Below are positions 1 through 8,997 of a stretch of 64,000 nucleotides of DNA, in pieces. The notes under the pieces were generated by a model. It saw only the letters and a program-made list of their open reading frames with translations. It was not told the DNA's origin and ran no database searches. The position numbers and the translations under genes were made by a program. The DNA lies in assembly GCA_001054945.1 (NCBI GenBank), contig JVKJ01000001.1:372001-436000 (forward strand). The letters run 5' to 3'. Numbering within the stretch: the stretch's first letter is position 1; each line of letters starts with the position of its first letter. The stretch is from Corynebacterium falsenii (GTDB taxonomy: Bacteria; Actinomycetota; Actinomycetes; Mycobacteriales; Mycobacteriaceae).

Positions 1-987
1 AGAGTTGCCCGTACCCGTGTAGTCCATATAGTGCTCGGGGTCGCCATCGACCAGGCGGTAATAAGCCCCGTTGTCGATCCCGCGGAAGGAGTACGTAGGG
101 CCCATATGGTTGCCCTCTGCGGTGTGGTTGTACACCACGTCGAGGATGACTTCGATGTCCGCGTCGTGGTAGGAGCGCACCATTTGCTTAAACTCCGCGA
201 CGGTCCCCTCGGCGGAATTGCTCGCCGCGTAGTCGCGGTGAGGGGCGAAGAACCCGATCGTGTTGTATCCCCAATAGTTCTTCAGGTCCATTTCGCGCAG
301 CCGGTCGTCGTGAACGAACTGGTGCACCGGCATCAGTTCGATGGCGGTCACGCCCAGCTCCTTGAGGTAATCGATCACCGCGTGGTGCCCGAGTCCCGCA
401 TAGGTCCCGCGCAGATGTTCGGGCACGTCCGGGTGGGTCATGGTCATGCCCTTGACGTGTGCCTCGTAGATCACCGTGTGCTGATCCAGTGTCTTGGGGC
501 GCCGGTCGTCCGTCCAATCGAACCACGGGTTGATAATCACCGAACGCATCGCATGCTTCGCGCTGTCTTCCTGATTGCGCTGCTCAGGGTTGTTCACGTC
601 ATAGCTGAACAAGGAGGGATCGCCGTCGAATTGCCCGTCGAAGGACTTTCCATAGGGATCCATCAGCAGTTTGGAGGGGTCGCAGCGCAGCCCGTTGTCC
701 GGATCCCACGGCCCATGCACGCGGTAGCCATAGCGCTGTCCGGGATTGATGCCGGGCAAAAAGCAGTGCCAGATATGGTGGTCGACCTCGTCGAGTTTGA
801 TTCGTGTCTCCACATCATCCGCATCGAAGAGGCACAGTTCCACGCTCTCGGCCACCTCGGAGAAGAGTGCGAAGTTGGTGCCGTTGCCATCGAACGTGGC
901 CCCCAGTGGATAGGGCTCACCAGGCCAGACAACGATCGGATCACCCGGGGCTCTCAGCCCGCTCTTATTGGACAAGCTATTGGACAT
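1..987 (-). CDS. glgX: Glycogen debranching enzyme GlgX, N-terminal part (runs off the left edge)
   Basis: Reading the minus strand from the ATG at 985-987 gives 329 open codons with no stop before the edge. The product begins MSNSLSNKSGLRAPG and continues through an N-terminal CBM48-like region (GATFDGNGTNFALFSE) into a GH13 alpha-amylase-type barrel (VIYEAHVKGMTMTHPDVP, ELMPVHQFVHD, NYWGYNTIGFFAPH, VILDVVYNHTAEGN). These are typical of GlgX/TreX isoamylases, which hydrolyse alpha-1,6 branches of phosphorylase-trimmed glycogen in the cytoplasm. Full-length members are about 700 residues, so roughly half is missing, including most catalytic residues. It lies 10 bp downstream of a TetR gene on the same strand, probably one transcript. 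Family assignment is strong. Confidence 0.93.
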   Translation of the reverse strand, partial: MSNSLSNKSGLRAPGDPIVVWPGEPYPLGATFDGNGTNFALFSEVAESVELCLFDADDVETRIKLDEVDHHIWHCFLPGINPGQRYGYRVHGPWDPDNGLRCDPSKLLMDPYGKSFDGQFDGDPSLFSYDVNNPEQRNQEDSAKHAMRSVIINPWFDWTDDRRPKTLDQHTVIYEAHVKGMTMTHPDVPEHLRGTYAGLGHHAVIDYLKELGVTAIELMPVHQFVHDDRLREMDLKNYWGYNTIGFFAPHRDYAASNSAEGTVAEFKQMVRSYHDADIEVILDVVYNHTAEGNHMGPTYSFRGIDNGAYYRLVDGDPEHYMDYTGTGNS

Positions 988-997
988 GGGCACAATC

Positions 998-1471
998 CTA
1001 TCGAGAAAGAATCAACCGCACCCCGCGCGAAACGTCGGGAACCTCAACCTTGTCGCCCTCATGAATTCGCGCGATGTTCGCTCGAGCTTGAAAATCGAGC
1101 GCCGCACCGAACACGTAGTGGAAGAGGATGTCGCCCTCGGTTGCGCTCATCGCCCTCATTTCGCGCCGTAGGTCCCTCTGCATCGTTCCGGACGCCAACC
1201 CCGCCAATGTGATCTCCGCCCCATCGCGCAATGAGGTCATCGCGGTGAACAGCTGCTGGCAGTACAGTTCAGGCTCGTCTGCCCGCACATCGACCATCAT
1301 GGCGTCCGAAATTCCCCCGAGGAGTTCCTGCTTGCTGGAGAAATGCCAATACATGGCCCCCGGTGCCACCTCCAGCGCGCGAGCGAGTCGGCGCATGGTG
1401 AGGTCGGCGAGGCCGTATTCGCGCACGATCTGGCATGCGGTCTCCACAATCACGTCCCTATTGAGCTGCAC
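998..1471 (-). CDS. TetR-family transcriptional regulator
   Basis: 157 residues with GTG start. Residues 1-50 form a TetR-type helix-turn-helix (VIVETACQIVREYGLADLTMRRLARALEVAPGAMYWHFSSKQELL), followed by a short ligand/dimerisation domain. The length is at the low end for the family (usually 190-220). The gene precedes glgX by 10 bp on the same strand and diverges from a lipoprotein gene 39 bp away, so both are candidate targets. The intergenic stretch holds GAGTACTC (1495-1502), a palindrome too short to call an operator. The ligand is unknown. The start sits 6 nt from a TACGCT hexamer, fitting a leaderless mRNA. Confidence 0.85.
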   Translation of the reverse strand: MQLNRDVIVETACQIVREYGLADLTMRRLARALEVAPGAMYWHFSSKQELLGGISDAMMVDVRADEPELYCQQLFTAMTSLRDGAEITLAGLASGTMQRDLRREMRAMSATEGDILFHYVFGAALDFQARANIARIHEGDKVEVPDVSRGVRLILSR

Positions 1472-1510
1472 GGTGCTAGCGTAGCGGCAATCTTGAGTAC
1501 TCTATTAACC
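1472..1510. promoter_or_regulatory. Divergent promoter region, TetR gene and lipoprotein gene
   Basis: The 39-bp gap carries a -10-like hexamer for each direction: TACTCT at 1498-1503, 7 nt before the ATG at 1511 (plus), and TACGCT read on the minus strand at 1478-1483, 6 nt before the GTG at 1471. Neither gene has a visible Shine-Dalgarno sequence, so both are probably leaderless. The -35 regions are weak. GAGTACTC at 1495-1502 is a small perfect palindrome overlapping the plus -10. Confidence 0.5.
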
Positions 1511-2164
1511 ATGAGTGTGAAGAAATCTCTCGCAATCAGTTTGCTTGCGTTGCCTTTGGTGCTGTCCGCGTGCGGAAAGGACGACCCGGCGGACAACTCG
1601 GCATCCCAGGCATCTTCCAAGGCGAGCGACGCGAAGAGCGGATCCTCTCAGGCGAAGGACTCGAAAAAGCCTTCCAGCTCTGAGGCCACACCGTCGGAGC
1701 CTAAGCCGTCGGATGGAGCGACCCCCGGATCTGAATCTGCACACCCAGGGGATCCACAGCACCCCGAGCAGGGTGGCGATCCGGCTGCTCCAGCCCCCAA
1801 TGGCGATGGTGGCCAACCAGCTCCGGGCGCACCAGGAAACCCAGCGGATGAGGAACAAGTCCGGGGCATCATCAATCAGATGGCCGACCCCAACCGCAGC
1901 CTGGGCGATTACATGGATTTCCTCGTTGACAACTCCTGCAGGGCTTACATCGATGCACGAGGCGGGGAGCAGGGACTTCGGGATCAAGCGAATGCATCGC
2001 GGGACGCCCCCTTCCAGGCACCGCAGATTGATTCCATCAATTCGGTGAATGTCAACGGCGACTCGGCAACGGCGGATGTGACCGGAACCATCGAGGGGCA
2101 GCAGCAGACCGAGCAGATGCCGTTTGCCCGCGAGAATGGACAGTGGAAGATCTGCCTGCAGTAA
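1511..2164 (+). CDS. Secreted lipoprotein with Ser/Pro-rich linker
   Basis: 217 residues. An N-terminal signal peptide (MSVKKSLAISLLALPLVL) ends in the lipobox LSAC, so Cys21 is the predicted lipidation site and the protein should be anchored outside the membrane. Residues about 25-115 are low-complexity Ser/Ala/Lys then Pro/Gly/Asp, probably an extended spacer through the cell envelope. The C-terminal ~100 residues (VRGIINQMADPNRSLGDYMD to QMPFARENGQWKICLQ) look like a small DUF4878/NTF2-like fold, with a cystatin-type final strand. I do not recognise a specific function. It is followed 2 bp later by a membrane protein gene, so co-transcription is likely. Confidence 0.8.
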   Translation: MSVKKSLAISLLALPLVLSACGKDDPADNSASQASSKASDAKSGSSQAKDSKKPSSSEATPSEPKPSDGATPGSESAHPGDPQHPEQGGDPAAPAPNGDGGQPAPGAPGNPADEEQVRGIINQMADPNRSLGDYMDFLVDNSCRAYIDARGGEQGLRDQANASRDAPFQAPQIDSINSVNVNGDSATADVTGTIEGQQQTEQMPFARENGQWKICLQ

Positions 2165-2166
2165 CG

Positions 2167-2742
2167 ATGGCAGAAATTCCTAACACCCGAAATCCTCAAT
2201 ACATCCCCAGCGCTGCCGAGCACATCGGTACCGCAGAGCGTGCCAAGAGGCCTCGAATTCCACGTGGATGGGGCGATGCTAGCTTGTTTCTTGGCACATC
2301 CATTCTGTTGTTCACCGTGCTGGCCGTGGCCTGGGGGTGGTGGTACCCAACGACACAACTTCGCATCACCGCCGACATGCAGATCGAGCCGGTGGCGGGC
2401 ACTGAAGACGCGGGATTCCGCGCATTCCTGTGGCTGCTGGGACTGACTGGAGTGCTGGGGTTGGCCACCTCGGCCTGGGCATACCTGCGCCTGAAACGCA
2501 GTGCCTTCATGCTGTGCTGGGTTACAGCAGTCACTGCATTTAGCACTTGGTTTTTCTGGATCGTGGGGACCACAGTCGCCGATGCCCGTTACGGCGATGC
2601 GGTCGAACCGCACCCTGGGGATGTCATCAGCTTGGCCGACCACTTTTCGCTGGGCGTCGGAGCAGTTGTCGCACCGGTGCTGGCGCTGCTGTACTACTGG
2701 TTCAACGCCATTTTCGCCCGCGAAGGGGACTTCGACGCTTAA
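2167..2742 (+). CDS. Four-helix membrane protein (DUF2567-like)
   Basis: 191 residues from the ATG at 2167, which lies 2 bp after the preceding stop (an in-frame GTG at 2143 overlaps that gene and is less likely). Four hydrophobic segments are visible: LFLGTSILLFTVLAVAWGW, AFLWLLGLTGVLGLATSAW, FMLCWVTAVTAFSTWFFWIV and LGVGAVVAPVLALLYYWF, with an extracytoplasmic loop after the first. Layout and position upstream of nadA resemble the mycobacterial DUF2567 protein Rv1591; this is an analogy from memory. Function unknown. Confidence 0.75.
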   Translation: MAEIPNTRNPQYIPSAAEHIGTAERAKRPRIPRGWGDASLFLGTSILLFTVLAVAWGWWYPTTQLRITADMQIEPVAGTEDAGFRAFLWLLGLTGVLGLATSAWAYLRLKRSAFMLCWVTAVTAFSTWFFWIVGTTVADARYGDAVEPHPGDVISLADHFSLGVGAVVAPVLALLYYWFNAIFAREGDFDA

Positions 2743-2753
2743 GATGACTTCCC

Positions 2754-3821
2754 ATGTCATCAGCGTCTTCTACATCTACGGCGCCCACGGCGCCACCAAC
2801 TGTGCCCACGCCATCACACACGTATGACCGTTCGTCTGGTCGATGGGACGGCGTAAAGCCCGATGAGGCGTGGCGCGAACGAATCCAGCTGCTGAAGGAT
2901 CAGCGCCGGGCTGTCATCTTGGCGCACAATTATCAGATCCCCGAGATTCAAGACATCGCAGATGTGACGGGCGACTCGCTGGCTCTGTCCCGCTACGCCG
3001 CCGAGACTGATGCAGACACGATCGTGTTTTGCGGTGTGCACTTCATGGCAGAGACCGCAAAGATCCTCTCACCAGAAAAGACGGTCCTGATCCCAGATGC
3101 GGCCGCGGGCTGTTCACTGGCTGATTCTCTGTCGGCAGAAGAGCTCCGAAACTGGAAAGCTGAACACCCAGAGGCGTTGGTCGTCACTTACGTCAACACC
3201 ACTGCTGAGGTGAAAGCGTTGACCGACGTGTGCTGCACGAGCTCCAACGCGGTGGAGGTCGTGGCCAGTCTCCCCGAAGATCGGCCCATTCTCTTCGGCC
3301 CGGACCAATTCCTGGGAGCACACGTGAAGCGAGAGACCGGGCGAAACAACATGTTGATCTGGGGAGGCGAGTGTCACGTCCATGCGGGTATCTCTTCCCG
3401 TGACCTGGCAGAACAAGTCAGTTCACATCCGAATGCCGACCTATTCATTCACCCCGAATGCGGATGCGCCAATTCTGCCATTTACCTCGCAGGTGAAGGA
3501 ATGGTCTCATCGGATCGGCTGCACATGCTCTCCACGGGAGGCATGATCGACCGCGCCGCCCAGACGGGGCAGCGGAAAGTTCTGGTGGCCACTGAGGTGG
3601 GCATGCTCCATCAGCTTCGCCAGGCCGCGCCGCAGGTCGACTTTGCCCCTGTGAACCCCGAAGCCAGCTGCAAGTACATGAAAATGATCACCCCAGCCGC
3701 GCTGTTGCGCTGCTTGGAGCTGGGGGACGATGAGGTTGTGGTGGACAGTGACGTCGCTTTTGCTGCGCGCGGCGCTCTGGATCGCATGATCTCGATTGGC
3801 ACCCCTGGAGGAGGCGAATAG
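2754..3821 (+). CDS. nadA: Quinolinate synthase A
   Basis: 355 residues. NadA condenses iminoaspartate with dihydroxyacetone phosphate to quinolinate using a [4Fe-4S] cluster. Seen: the opening motif [20 protein letters not shown]; the three cluster-cysteine regions ([39 protein letters not shown]); [14 protein letters not shown]; and [20 protein letters not shown]. Length matches the family, with a Ser/Thr/Pro-rich N-terminal extension of about 30 residues. The ATG is 8 nt after TAAGAT (2740-2745), so the transcript may be leaderless. The stop overlaps the nadC start. In M. tuberculosis nadB sits between these genes; here it is absent. Confidence 0.96.
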   Translation: MSSASSTSTAPTAPPTVPTPSHTYDRSSGRWDGVKPDEAWRERIQLLKDQRRAVILAHNYQIPEIQDIADVTGDSLALSRYAAETDADTIVFCGVHFMAETAKILSPEKTVLIPDAAAGCSLADSLSAEELRNWKAEHPEALVVTYVNTTAEVKALTDVCCTSSNAVEVVASLPEDRPILFGPDQFLGAHVKRETGRNNMLIWGGECHVHAGISSRDLAEQVSSHPNADLFIHPECGCANSAIYLAGEGMVSSDRLHMLSTGGMIDRAAQTGQRKVLVATEVGMLHQLRQAAPQVDFAPVNPEASCKYMKMITPAALLRCLELGDDEVVVDSDVAFAARGALDRMISIGTPGGGE

Positions 3822-4747
3822 TGTTCCCCACGTCCGCACCGCTGCATGATCCGGACATGATCCGTCGTGCCTACCTGGCGATGGCGCGCGCGGGGCTCGC
3901 TGAGGATTTCTCCATGGGGCCGGACATCACCACTCTCACCACCGTCGCGCCACGCCCGTGCACTGCCGTGATCTCCACCCGCCAGGCCGGGGTGGTCAGC
4001 GGCTTAGATGCCATGGCCGTTGTTGCCGACGTCGCGGGTGAGTTCCTGGAGGGGGACGCGAGTCTGCGGATCGACGCGCTGACGAACAATGGCGACCAGG
4101 TGCAGGCCGGCGACGTGTTGGCTCGAGTGTCCGGAAATGTCCAGACTATTCTCCAGCTCGAGCGCACGATGTTGAATATCGTCTCCCATGCCAGCGGGGT
4201 GGCGTCCCAAACATGGGCGTGGGTGCGCGCGGCGGGCATCCCCGTGCGGGACAGCCGCAAGACCCTGCCCGGGCTGCGCATGTTGCAGAAGCGTGCGGTG
4301 CTGCACGGTGGAGGCTCGCCGCATCGTTGGGCCCTGGGCGACCAGGCAATGATTAAGGACAATCACGCCGCAGGTGGAGCTGGACTCGTGGAGGGGCTGC
4401 GCTCGCTGCGGTCCAGATGCGCCGGGACCGGGCAGAACAGCGAAGAGAGCGGCTCGGGATTGTGGATCGAGGTCGAGGTGGATTCGCTGGAACAGGCAGC
4501 GATCGTGCTGCGGGAGAAGCCCGATCAGGTGTTGCTAGACAATTTCAGCGTGGAGGACACGGTGAGAGCGGTGGATCTACGCCGGACGCTGAGCCCGGGG
4601 ACACTGCTGGAATCTTCGGGCGGGCTGACCCTGAATCGAGCGCGAGAGTACGCAGATGCGGGGGTGGATTCGCTCGCGGTGGGCGCGCTGACGCACAGCG
4701 TGAATGTGCTCGATATTGGGATGGATTTCCCGGAATCAAATCATTGA
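3821..4747 (+). CDS. nadC: Nicotinate-nucleotide pyrophosphorylase (quinolinate phosphoribosyltransferase)
   Basis: 308 residues from GTG 3821, which shares one base with the nadA stop (TAGTG); an ATG at 3845 or 3857 is possible. NadC converts quinolinate and PRPP to nicotinate mononucleotide. Seen: ERTMLNIVSHASGVAS, DSRKTLPGLRMLQKRAVLHGGG, HRWALGDQAMIKDNH, the EVEVDSLEQA strand, VLLDNFSV, and ESSGGLTLNRAREYADAGVD near the C-terminus. These are the standard substrate-binding segments of the type II PRTase. The gene ends convergently with the 560-aa gene, overlapping by 12 bp. Neither nadB nor nadS follows. Confidence 0.96.
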   Translation: MFPTSAPLHDPDMIRRAYLAMARAGLAEDFSMGPDITTLTTVAPRPCTAVISTRQAGVVSGLDAMAVVADVAGEFLEGDASLRIDALTNNGDQVQAGDVLARVSGNVQTILQLERTMLNIVSHASGVASQTWAWVRAAGIPVRDSRKTLPGLRMLQKRAVLHGGGSPHRWALGDQAMIKDNHAAGGAGLVEGLRSLRSRCAGTGQNSEESGSGLWIEVEVDSLEQAAIVLREKPDQVLLDNFSVEDTVRAVDLRRTLSPGTLLESSGGLTLNRAREYADAGVDSLAVGALTHSVNVLDIGMDFPESNH

Positions 4748-6418
4748 TAGAGCGTTGTAGTAGGCCTGGAGGACTCGCCGGGTCATCTCGTCCAGTCGGG
4801 GATCCTCGGACGACGGACCTTCGGGATTGAACGCCTCCTCCTCGTCCCAATCAGAGGCGATGTCCAAAAGGCTGGGGTACACCTGACTGGCGTGGGTGAT
4901 CTTATCCAGCGCCGCGGGATGGGGATTGCCGTCCTCCGCCAGTTCCAGGTGCTGCTGGTACATCGCGGCCATGAGCCAACACAGAGCTGCTTCGGGGCGG
5001 GACGAGCCCGCCTCGTATGCCTGCGCCGCTTTGCGGCAGTTCTGCAGTGCGTCGTGCATGTCGGGGCACAGGTCCGCGGCGGTGAGGTACCCGTTGGCCA
5101 AACCGACTTCCCACTCACCGGGCTGTAAGTTTTGTTCCTCCTTGGCCCTGGTCAACAGGTCTTGCGCGGTGGATAGGTAGGGGTCGGGCTGCTGCAAGAT
5201 CGCGGCAAGATGGTGATACACGTCTGCCGCCTGTGTGTACATCTCTTTGGAAATGTACAGGTCCGCGCGGCGGCGCTGCAGTGGGACGATCTTCTCGATA
5301 CGGCCAGCTTCCAAACCGGCCACCGTGGCCAGGTAGTACAACTCCATCGTTCGATTCGTATCTGGGGCCATTTCGGCCGACGGCAAGATACTCGTGGCGC
5401 AGTCAAAAGCCTCGTCATAGTCGTGCCTCAACAATAAACACTGCGCCTCCATGAGCCTCAGCTCCAGCATGAACTCGCCCATCGGCGCGCTGTCCAGGGC
5501 CTCCACCAGCGGGCGGATGATGGAGGAATAGGCGCGGTTCCACGCGCCACGGTTGTCCGGGTTGGAGGTCAGCGTTCGGGCGGCAAGGTGGGCGTTTCTC
5601 AAGGCGATAATCGGAGCCTGCACCTCAAAGGCGAGCTCGATGGATTTCTCCCACGCGTCCACTGCCGGTAGCTCGCCCTCTTCGGTGGCGGTAATCATGT
5701 CAAAATTGCCGACCATGTCATAGACCTCGAAATCTGTGCCCAGCCCGTAGCCCAGGGCATCGCGGGCGAGGTCGTACGCGTCGGAACGCCGCTTCTCCGC
5801 CCACGCCTTCTGTGCGAACCACATCATCCGATCTGCCGGGTTCGGCTTGCGGGCACCGAACCGCTGGATGATCTCCAGGAAGAATTCTGTTGCCTGGTGC
5901 TGCTCGGCCATCGCGCCAGCGTATGCAGTGGTGGCTGCCGTGGTCAGGGAGCGCGCATCGCGGGCAGGGATATCTGCGAAAGTCCAGTCGGGATGTTGGG
6001 CGATCGTTCCGTGATCAGGGGAGGGCCGCCACTGCTTAATCTCCTCTGCCACCTGCGCCAACATTTCGTTGTGGCTGGCGAGGTTGTGAACGGATACGGC
6101 GTGTGCGTCATCCGCGTGGTAGGCCAGTTGCGCCAGGGCGACGATGGCCAGAGCGTGATCGCCGGATTCCTGTGCGTGGTGGCGGAGGCTGAAGAGAGCT
6201 GAAATCGCCTCGTCGCGCATCCCGAGAGCTTCGGCCACTGTTGCTCGATTGAGGAAGAATTCGCCCCGCAATTCCTCATCGCATTCGGAGGATTCGGAGA
6301 GCCAGTAGCTGCCCGCAAATTCCTGGGTCAGTTGCCAGCTCCGCACCGTTTCTCCGCGCGCCCCCGCCCGCGCACTATCGCGGAGGAATTCGTTCAGTGT
6401 GCTTCGCGTCACCCTCAA
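4736..6418 (-). CDS. Conserved hypothetical protein with TPR-like helical repeats
   Basis: 560 residues from TTG 6418 (GTG 6412 is an alternative). No catalytic motif is recognised. The chain is almost wholly alpha-helical and Ala/Leu/Glu-rich, with repeated ~34-residue helical hairpins (for example YDLARDALGYGLGTDFEVYD, VPLQRRRADLYISKEMYTQA, CRKAAQAYEAGSSRPEAALC), so a TPR or SEL1-like solenoid acting as a protein-binding scaffold is likely. There is no signal peptide or membrane segment, so it is cytoplasmic. It diverges from hisD with 63 bp between starts, and on the minus strand a TACAAT hexamer (6440-6445) could be its -10. Strong coding bias over the whole length argues that it is a real gene. 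Confidence 0.7.
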   Translation of the reverse strand: MRVTRSTLNEFLRDSARAGARGETVRSWQLTQEFAGSYWLSESSECDEELRGEFFLNRATVAEALGMRDEAISALFSLRHHAQESGDHALAIVALAQLAYHADDAHAVSVHNLASHNEMLAQVAEEIKQWRPSPDHGTIAQHPDWTFADIPARDARSLTTAATTAYAGAMAEQHQATEFFLEIIQRFGARKPNPADRMMWFAQKAWAEKRRSDAYDLARDALGYGLGTDFEVYDMVGNFDMITATEEGELPAVDAWEKSIELAFEVQAPIIALRNAHLAARTLTSNPDNRGAWNRAYSSIIRPLVEALDSAPMGEFMLELRLMEAQCLLLRHDYDEAFDCATSILPSAEMAPDTNRTMELYYLATVAGLEAGRIEKIVPLQRRRADLYISKEMYTQAADVYHHLAAILQQPDPYLSTAQDLLTRAKEEQNLQPGEWEVGLANGYLTAADLCPDMHDALQNCRKAAQAYEAGSSRPEAALCWLMAAMYQQHLELAEDGNPHPAALDKITHASQVYPSLLDIASDWDEEEAFNPEGPSSEDPRLDEMTRRVLQAYYNALSMI

Positions 6419-6481
6419 GCCCCTTCCGTGACCAACGAGATTGTAGGATCAATGAGTCTAGGTTAGTCATAGGAGGATGCC
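6419..6481. promoter_or_regulatory. Divergent promoter region between the 560-aa gene and hisD
   Basis: Plus strand: -10-like TAGGAT (6444-6449) and TAGGTT (6459-6464), then a strong Shine-Dalgarno AGGAGG (6471-6476) five nt from the hisD ATG. Minus strand: TACAAT (6440-6445). The leader of the his operon would be under 40 nt, too short for a His leader peptide and attenuator or a T-box. Confidence 0.45.
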
Positions 6482-7789
6482 ATGCTTGCTCGTCTTGACC
6501 TGCGAGACAAGAAAATTTCCACTGCCGAGCTGCGCCGGGCCCTTCCACGGGGAGGAACGGACGTAGATTCCGTCATCCCAGCGGTTGAACCGGTGGTTCG
6601 CGAGGTTCGGCTGCATGGTGCCTCCGCGGCGCTGGAATTTGGTCGCCGTTTCGATGGCTGCAGCCCGCGCTCCGTGCAGGTGCCGCCCGCCATTGTGGAC
6701 GCCGCCCTGGAAACCCTGGACCCCACAACCAAGCAGGCCTTGGAAGAGGCCATCCGGCGGGTGCGGAGGTTCCATTCGGCTCAGAAGCCGGCGGATCAGA
6801 ACGTGGAGGTCGCCGAAGGGGGTGTCGTTTCCGAACGGTGGATCCCGATCAACCGCGTCGGCCTCTACGTGCCGGGTGGCAAGGCCGTGTATCCGTCTAG
6901 TGTGATCATGAACGCCGTGCCAGCTCAAGAGGCTGGGGTGGGATCCCTCGTGGTTGCCTCGCCACCACAGCCAGACAACGACGGATGGCCGCATCCCACA
7001 GTGTTGGCAGCGAGCGCCCTGCTAGGAGTAGATGAAGTGTGGGCCGTGGGCGGCGGCCAGGCGGTGGCTCTGATGGCCTACGGGGATGAGGAACTTGAGC
7101 CGGTCGACATGATCACGGGCCCGGGAAATATTTATGTCACCGCCGCGAAGCGACTGGTCAGGTCGGTTGTTGGGATTGACTCGGAAGCTGGGCCGACGGA
7201 GATTGCCGTGCTCGCAGACGGATCGGCGAATCCGGTAGAGATCGCCTACGACCTGATCAGTCAGGCAGAGCACGATCCGATGGCCGCCAGTGTACTCATT
7301 ACTGACTCGGAAGATCTCGCTACGGCCGTGGACCGCGAAGTCGAACAGCGATATGCCATTACGTTGAATGCGGATCGGGTGCGTGAGGCACTCGAGGGTC
7401 AACAGAGTGGCGTCATCCTCGTGGATAACCTGAACGAAGGAATCAGAGTGGCGAATGCTTACGCGGCCGAGCACCTGGAAATTCACACCGAGGATGCCCC
7501 CGCGGTGGCGGAGCGGATTACGAACGCGGGAGCGATCTTCGTGGGGCGCTACAGTCCGGTTCCGCTCGGCGATTACGCGGCGGGTTCGAACCACGTTCTG
7601 CCGACGTCGGGGACCGCAGCGCATTCCAGCGGTCTGTCCACCCACACCTTTTTGAAGTCCGTGCACGTCGTGAACTACTCGAAGCAGGCACTGCAGGACG
7701 TCGCCCCGACCGTGATAGCGCTCGCGAACGCAGAGCGACTGCCCGCTCACGGTGAGGCGGTCAGCGCGCGATGTGAGGAGCCATCATGA
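6482..7789 (+). CDS. hisD: Histidinol dehydrogenase
   Basis: 435 residues, cytoplasmic. It catalyses the last two steps of histidine synthesis, histidinol to histidine, with two NAD+. Seen: [66 protein letters not shown], the Zn/substrate histidine in [20 protein letters not shown] and [17 protein letters not shown]. Length is normal for the family. A strong ribosome-binding site (AGGAGG) fixes the start. The stop overlaps the hisC start (ATGA), so it begins a translationally coupled operon. Confidence 0.98.
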   Translation: MLARLDLRDKKISTAELRRALPRGGTDVDSVIPAVEPVVREVRLHGASAALEFGRRFDGCSPRSVQVPPAIVDAALETLDPTTKQALEEAIRRVRRFHSAQKPADQNVEVAEGGVVSERWIPINRVGLYVPGGKAVYPSSVIMNAVPAQEAGVGSLVVASPPQPDNDGWPHPTVLAASALLGVDEVWAVGGGQAVALMAYGDEELEPVDMITGPGNIYVTAAKRLVRSVVGIDSEAGPTEIAVLADGSANPVEIAYDLISQAEHDPMAASVLITDSEDLATAVDREVEQRYAITLNADRVREALEGQQSGVILVDNLNEGIRVANAYAAEHLEIHTEDAPAVAERITNAGAIFVGRYSPVPLGDYAAGSNHVLPTSGTAAHSSGLSTHTFLKSVHVVNYSKQALQDVAPTVIALANAERLPAHGEAVSARCEEPS

Positions 7790-8880
7790 GCCTGAATGAC
7801 TTGCCACTGCGAGAGGAGCTTCGCGGAAAAGAAGCGTATGGCGCCCCCCAGCTGACCGTGGCAAACCAACTGAACACGAATGAGAACCCCTACCCGCCGA
7901 GCCAGGAGCTCGTGGATGACCTGGAGGCTGACGTTCGCAGGCTGGGCGCCTCTCTCAATCGCTATCCCGATCGGGACGCCACCGCGCTGCGGGAAGATCT
8001 CGCGAGGTACGTTTCTGGGCGCACTGGTGTGGAGGTGTCCCGGGAGAACGTGTGGGCGGCGAACGGATCCAATGAGGTGCTGCAGCAATTGCTGCTGGCC
8101 TTTGGTGGGCCGGGACGGAGCGTGATGGGGTTCGTCCCCAGTTACTCCATGCACCCGATCTTGAGCGACGGGACGCAGACGGCGTTCATTCCGGTCGACC
8201 GAGACGAGAATTTCGACATTGACATCGCGGATGCAGTCGCGCAGATTGAGCGGGACCAGCCGGACGTCGTATTTATCACCACCCCCAACAATCCGACGGG
8301 CGGCGTCACTCCTCTGGAGGACATCGCCACGATTCTGCGGGCAGCCCCTGGGATCGTGATCGTCGACGAGGCCTACGCCGAGTTTTCTGACGAGCCGAGC
8401 GCCGTCACGCTGCTGGGGGAGTTCCCCAATTCCTTGGTCGTCTCGCGCACGATGAGCAAGGCATTTGACTTTGCAGGTGGAAGGTTGGGTTATTTCGTGG
8501 CGGACCCCGCCTTTATCGAGGCTGTCATGTTGGTCCGGCTGCCCTATCACCTGTCGACCCTGTCTCAGGCCGCCGCCAGAGTGGCGCTGAAGCATAGCGA
8601 AGAAACTCTGGCGACGGTCGCGAAGCTCGTGCGGAGCCGGGAGGAGGTCATGCGGGAGCTTTCCGCGGCCGGCTACCGGGTAATCCCCAGCCACTCCAAC
8701 TTCGTGTTTTTTGGCGGCGTGGCGGATTCCGCGCAAGCTTGGCAGGAGTTCCTCGACCGCGATGTTCTCATCCGTAATGTGGGGATCGACGGGTGGTTGC
8801 GAGCGACGATCGGCCTCGAACACGAAAACCAAGCCTTTCTGGAGGCTGCCAGACAGCTCGCACCCACACTGTTGGGCTGA
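7786..8880 (+). CDS. hisC: Histidinol-phosphate aminotransferase
   Basis: 364 residues. A fold-type I PLP enzyme that transaminates imidazole-acetol phosphate to histidinol phosphate. Seen: [14 protein letters not shown] near the N-terminus, TPNNPTGG (residues 166-173), VDEAYAEF with the PLP-ring aspartate, and the Schiff-base lysine in [15 protein letters not shown] (Lys225). The start overlaps hisD by 4 bp. A 117-bp gap with a strong palindrome separates it from hisB. Confidence 0.97.
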   Translation: MSLNDLPLREELRGKEAYGAPQLTVANQLNTNENPYPPSQELVDDLEADVRRLGASLNRYPDRDATALREDLARYVSGRTGVEVSRENVWAANGSNEVLQQLLLAFGGPGRSVMGFVPSYSMHPILSDGTQTAFIPVDRDENFDIDIADAVAQIERDQPDVVFITTPNNPTGGVTPLEDIATILRAAPGIVIVDEAYAEFSDEPSAVTLLGEFPNSLVVSRTMSKAFDFAGGRLGYFVADPAFIEAVMLVRLPYHLSTLSQAAARVALKHSEETLATVAKLVRSREEVMRELSAAGYRVIPSHSNFVFFGGVADSAQAWQEFLDRDVLIRNVGIDGWLRATIGLEHENQAFLEAARQLAPTLLG

Positions 8881-8897
8881 CAGGTTTTCCTACTGCG

Positions 8898-8922
8898 AAG
8901 CGTGGGAGCGCTCCCAACGCTT
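8898..8922. promoter_or_regulatory. Inverted repeat with a LacI-family (CebR-type) operator core
   Basis: TGGGAGCGCTCCCA at 8903-8916 is a perfect 14-bp palindrome flanked by AAGCG and ACGCTT, which extend the symmetry with one unpaired base. The core equals the operator I know for the Streptomyces cello-oligosaccharide repressor CebR and fits the general LacI/GalR pattern centred on CG. As RNA it could form an 11-bp hairpin, but no U-tract follows, so it is a poor terminator. It lies between hisC and hisB. Confidence 0.5.
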
Positions 8923-8997
8923 TCCTCGCACCAACGCTGAACACGCGGTATTAACGCTCATCACCGTTCACTTCCACCAATCACCGAAAGGGCTAAC

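Noticed and set aside
31..1212. 393-codon open frame on the plus strand
   Set aside because: It is antisense to glgX and the TetR gene, whose products have clear family motifs.
6419..6481. His leader peptide or T-box ahead of hisD
   Set aside because: The whole gap is 63 bp and shows no His codon run or T-box core.
8898..8922. Palindrome between hisC and hisB as a rho-independent terminator
   Set aside because: No U-tract follows the stem and hisB continues in the same direction; kept instead as an operator or hairpin candidate.
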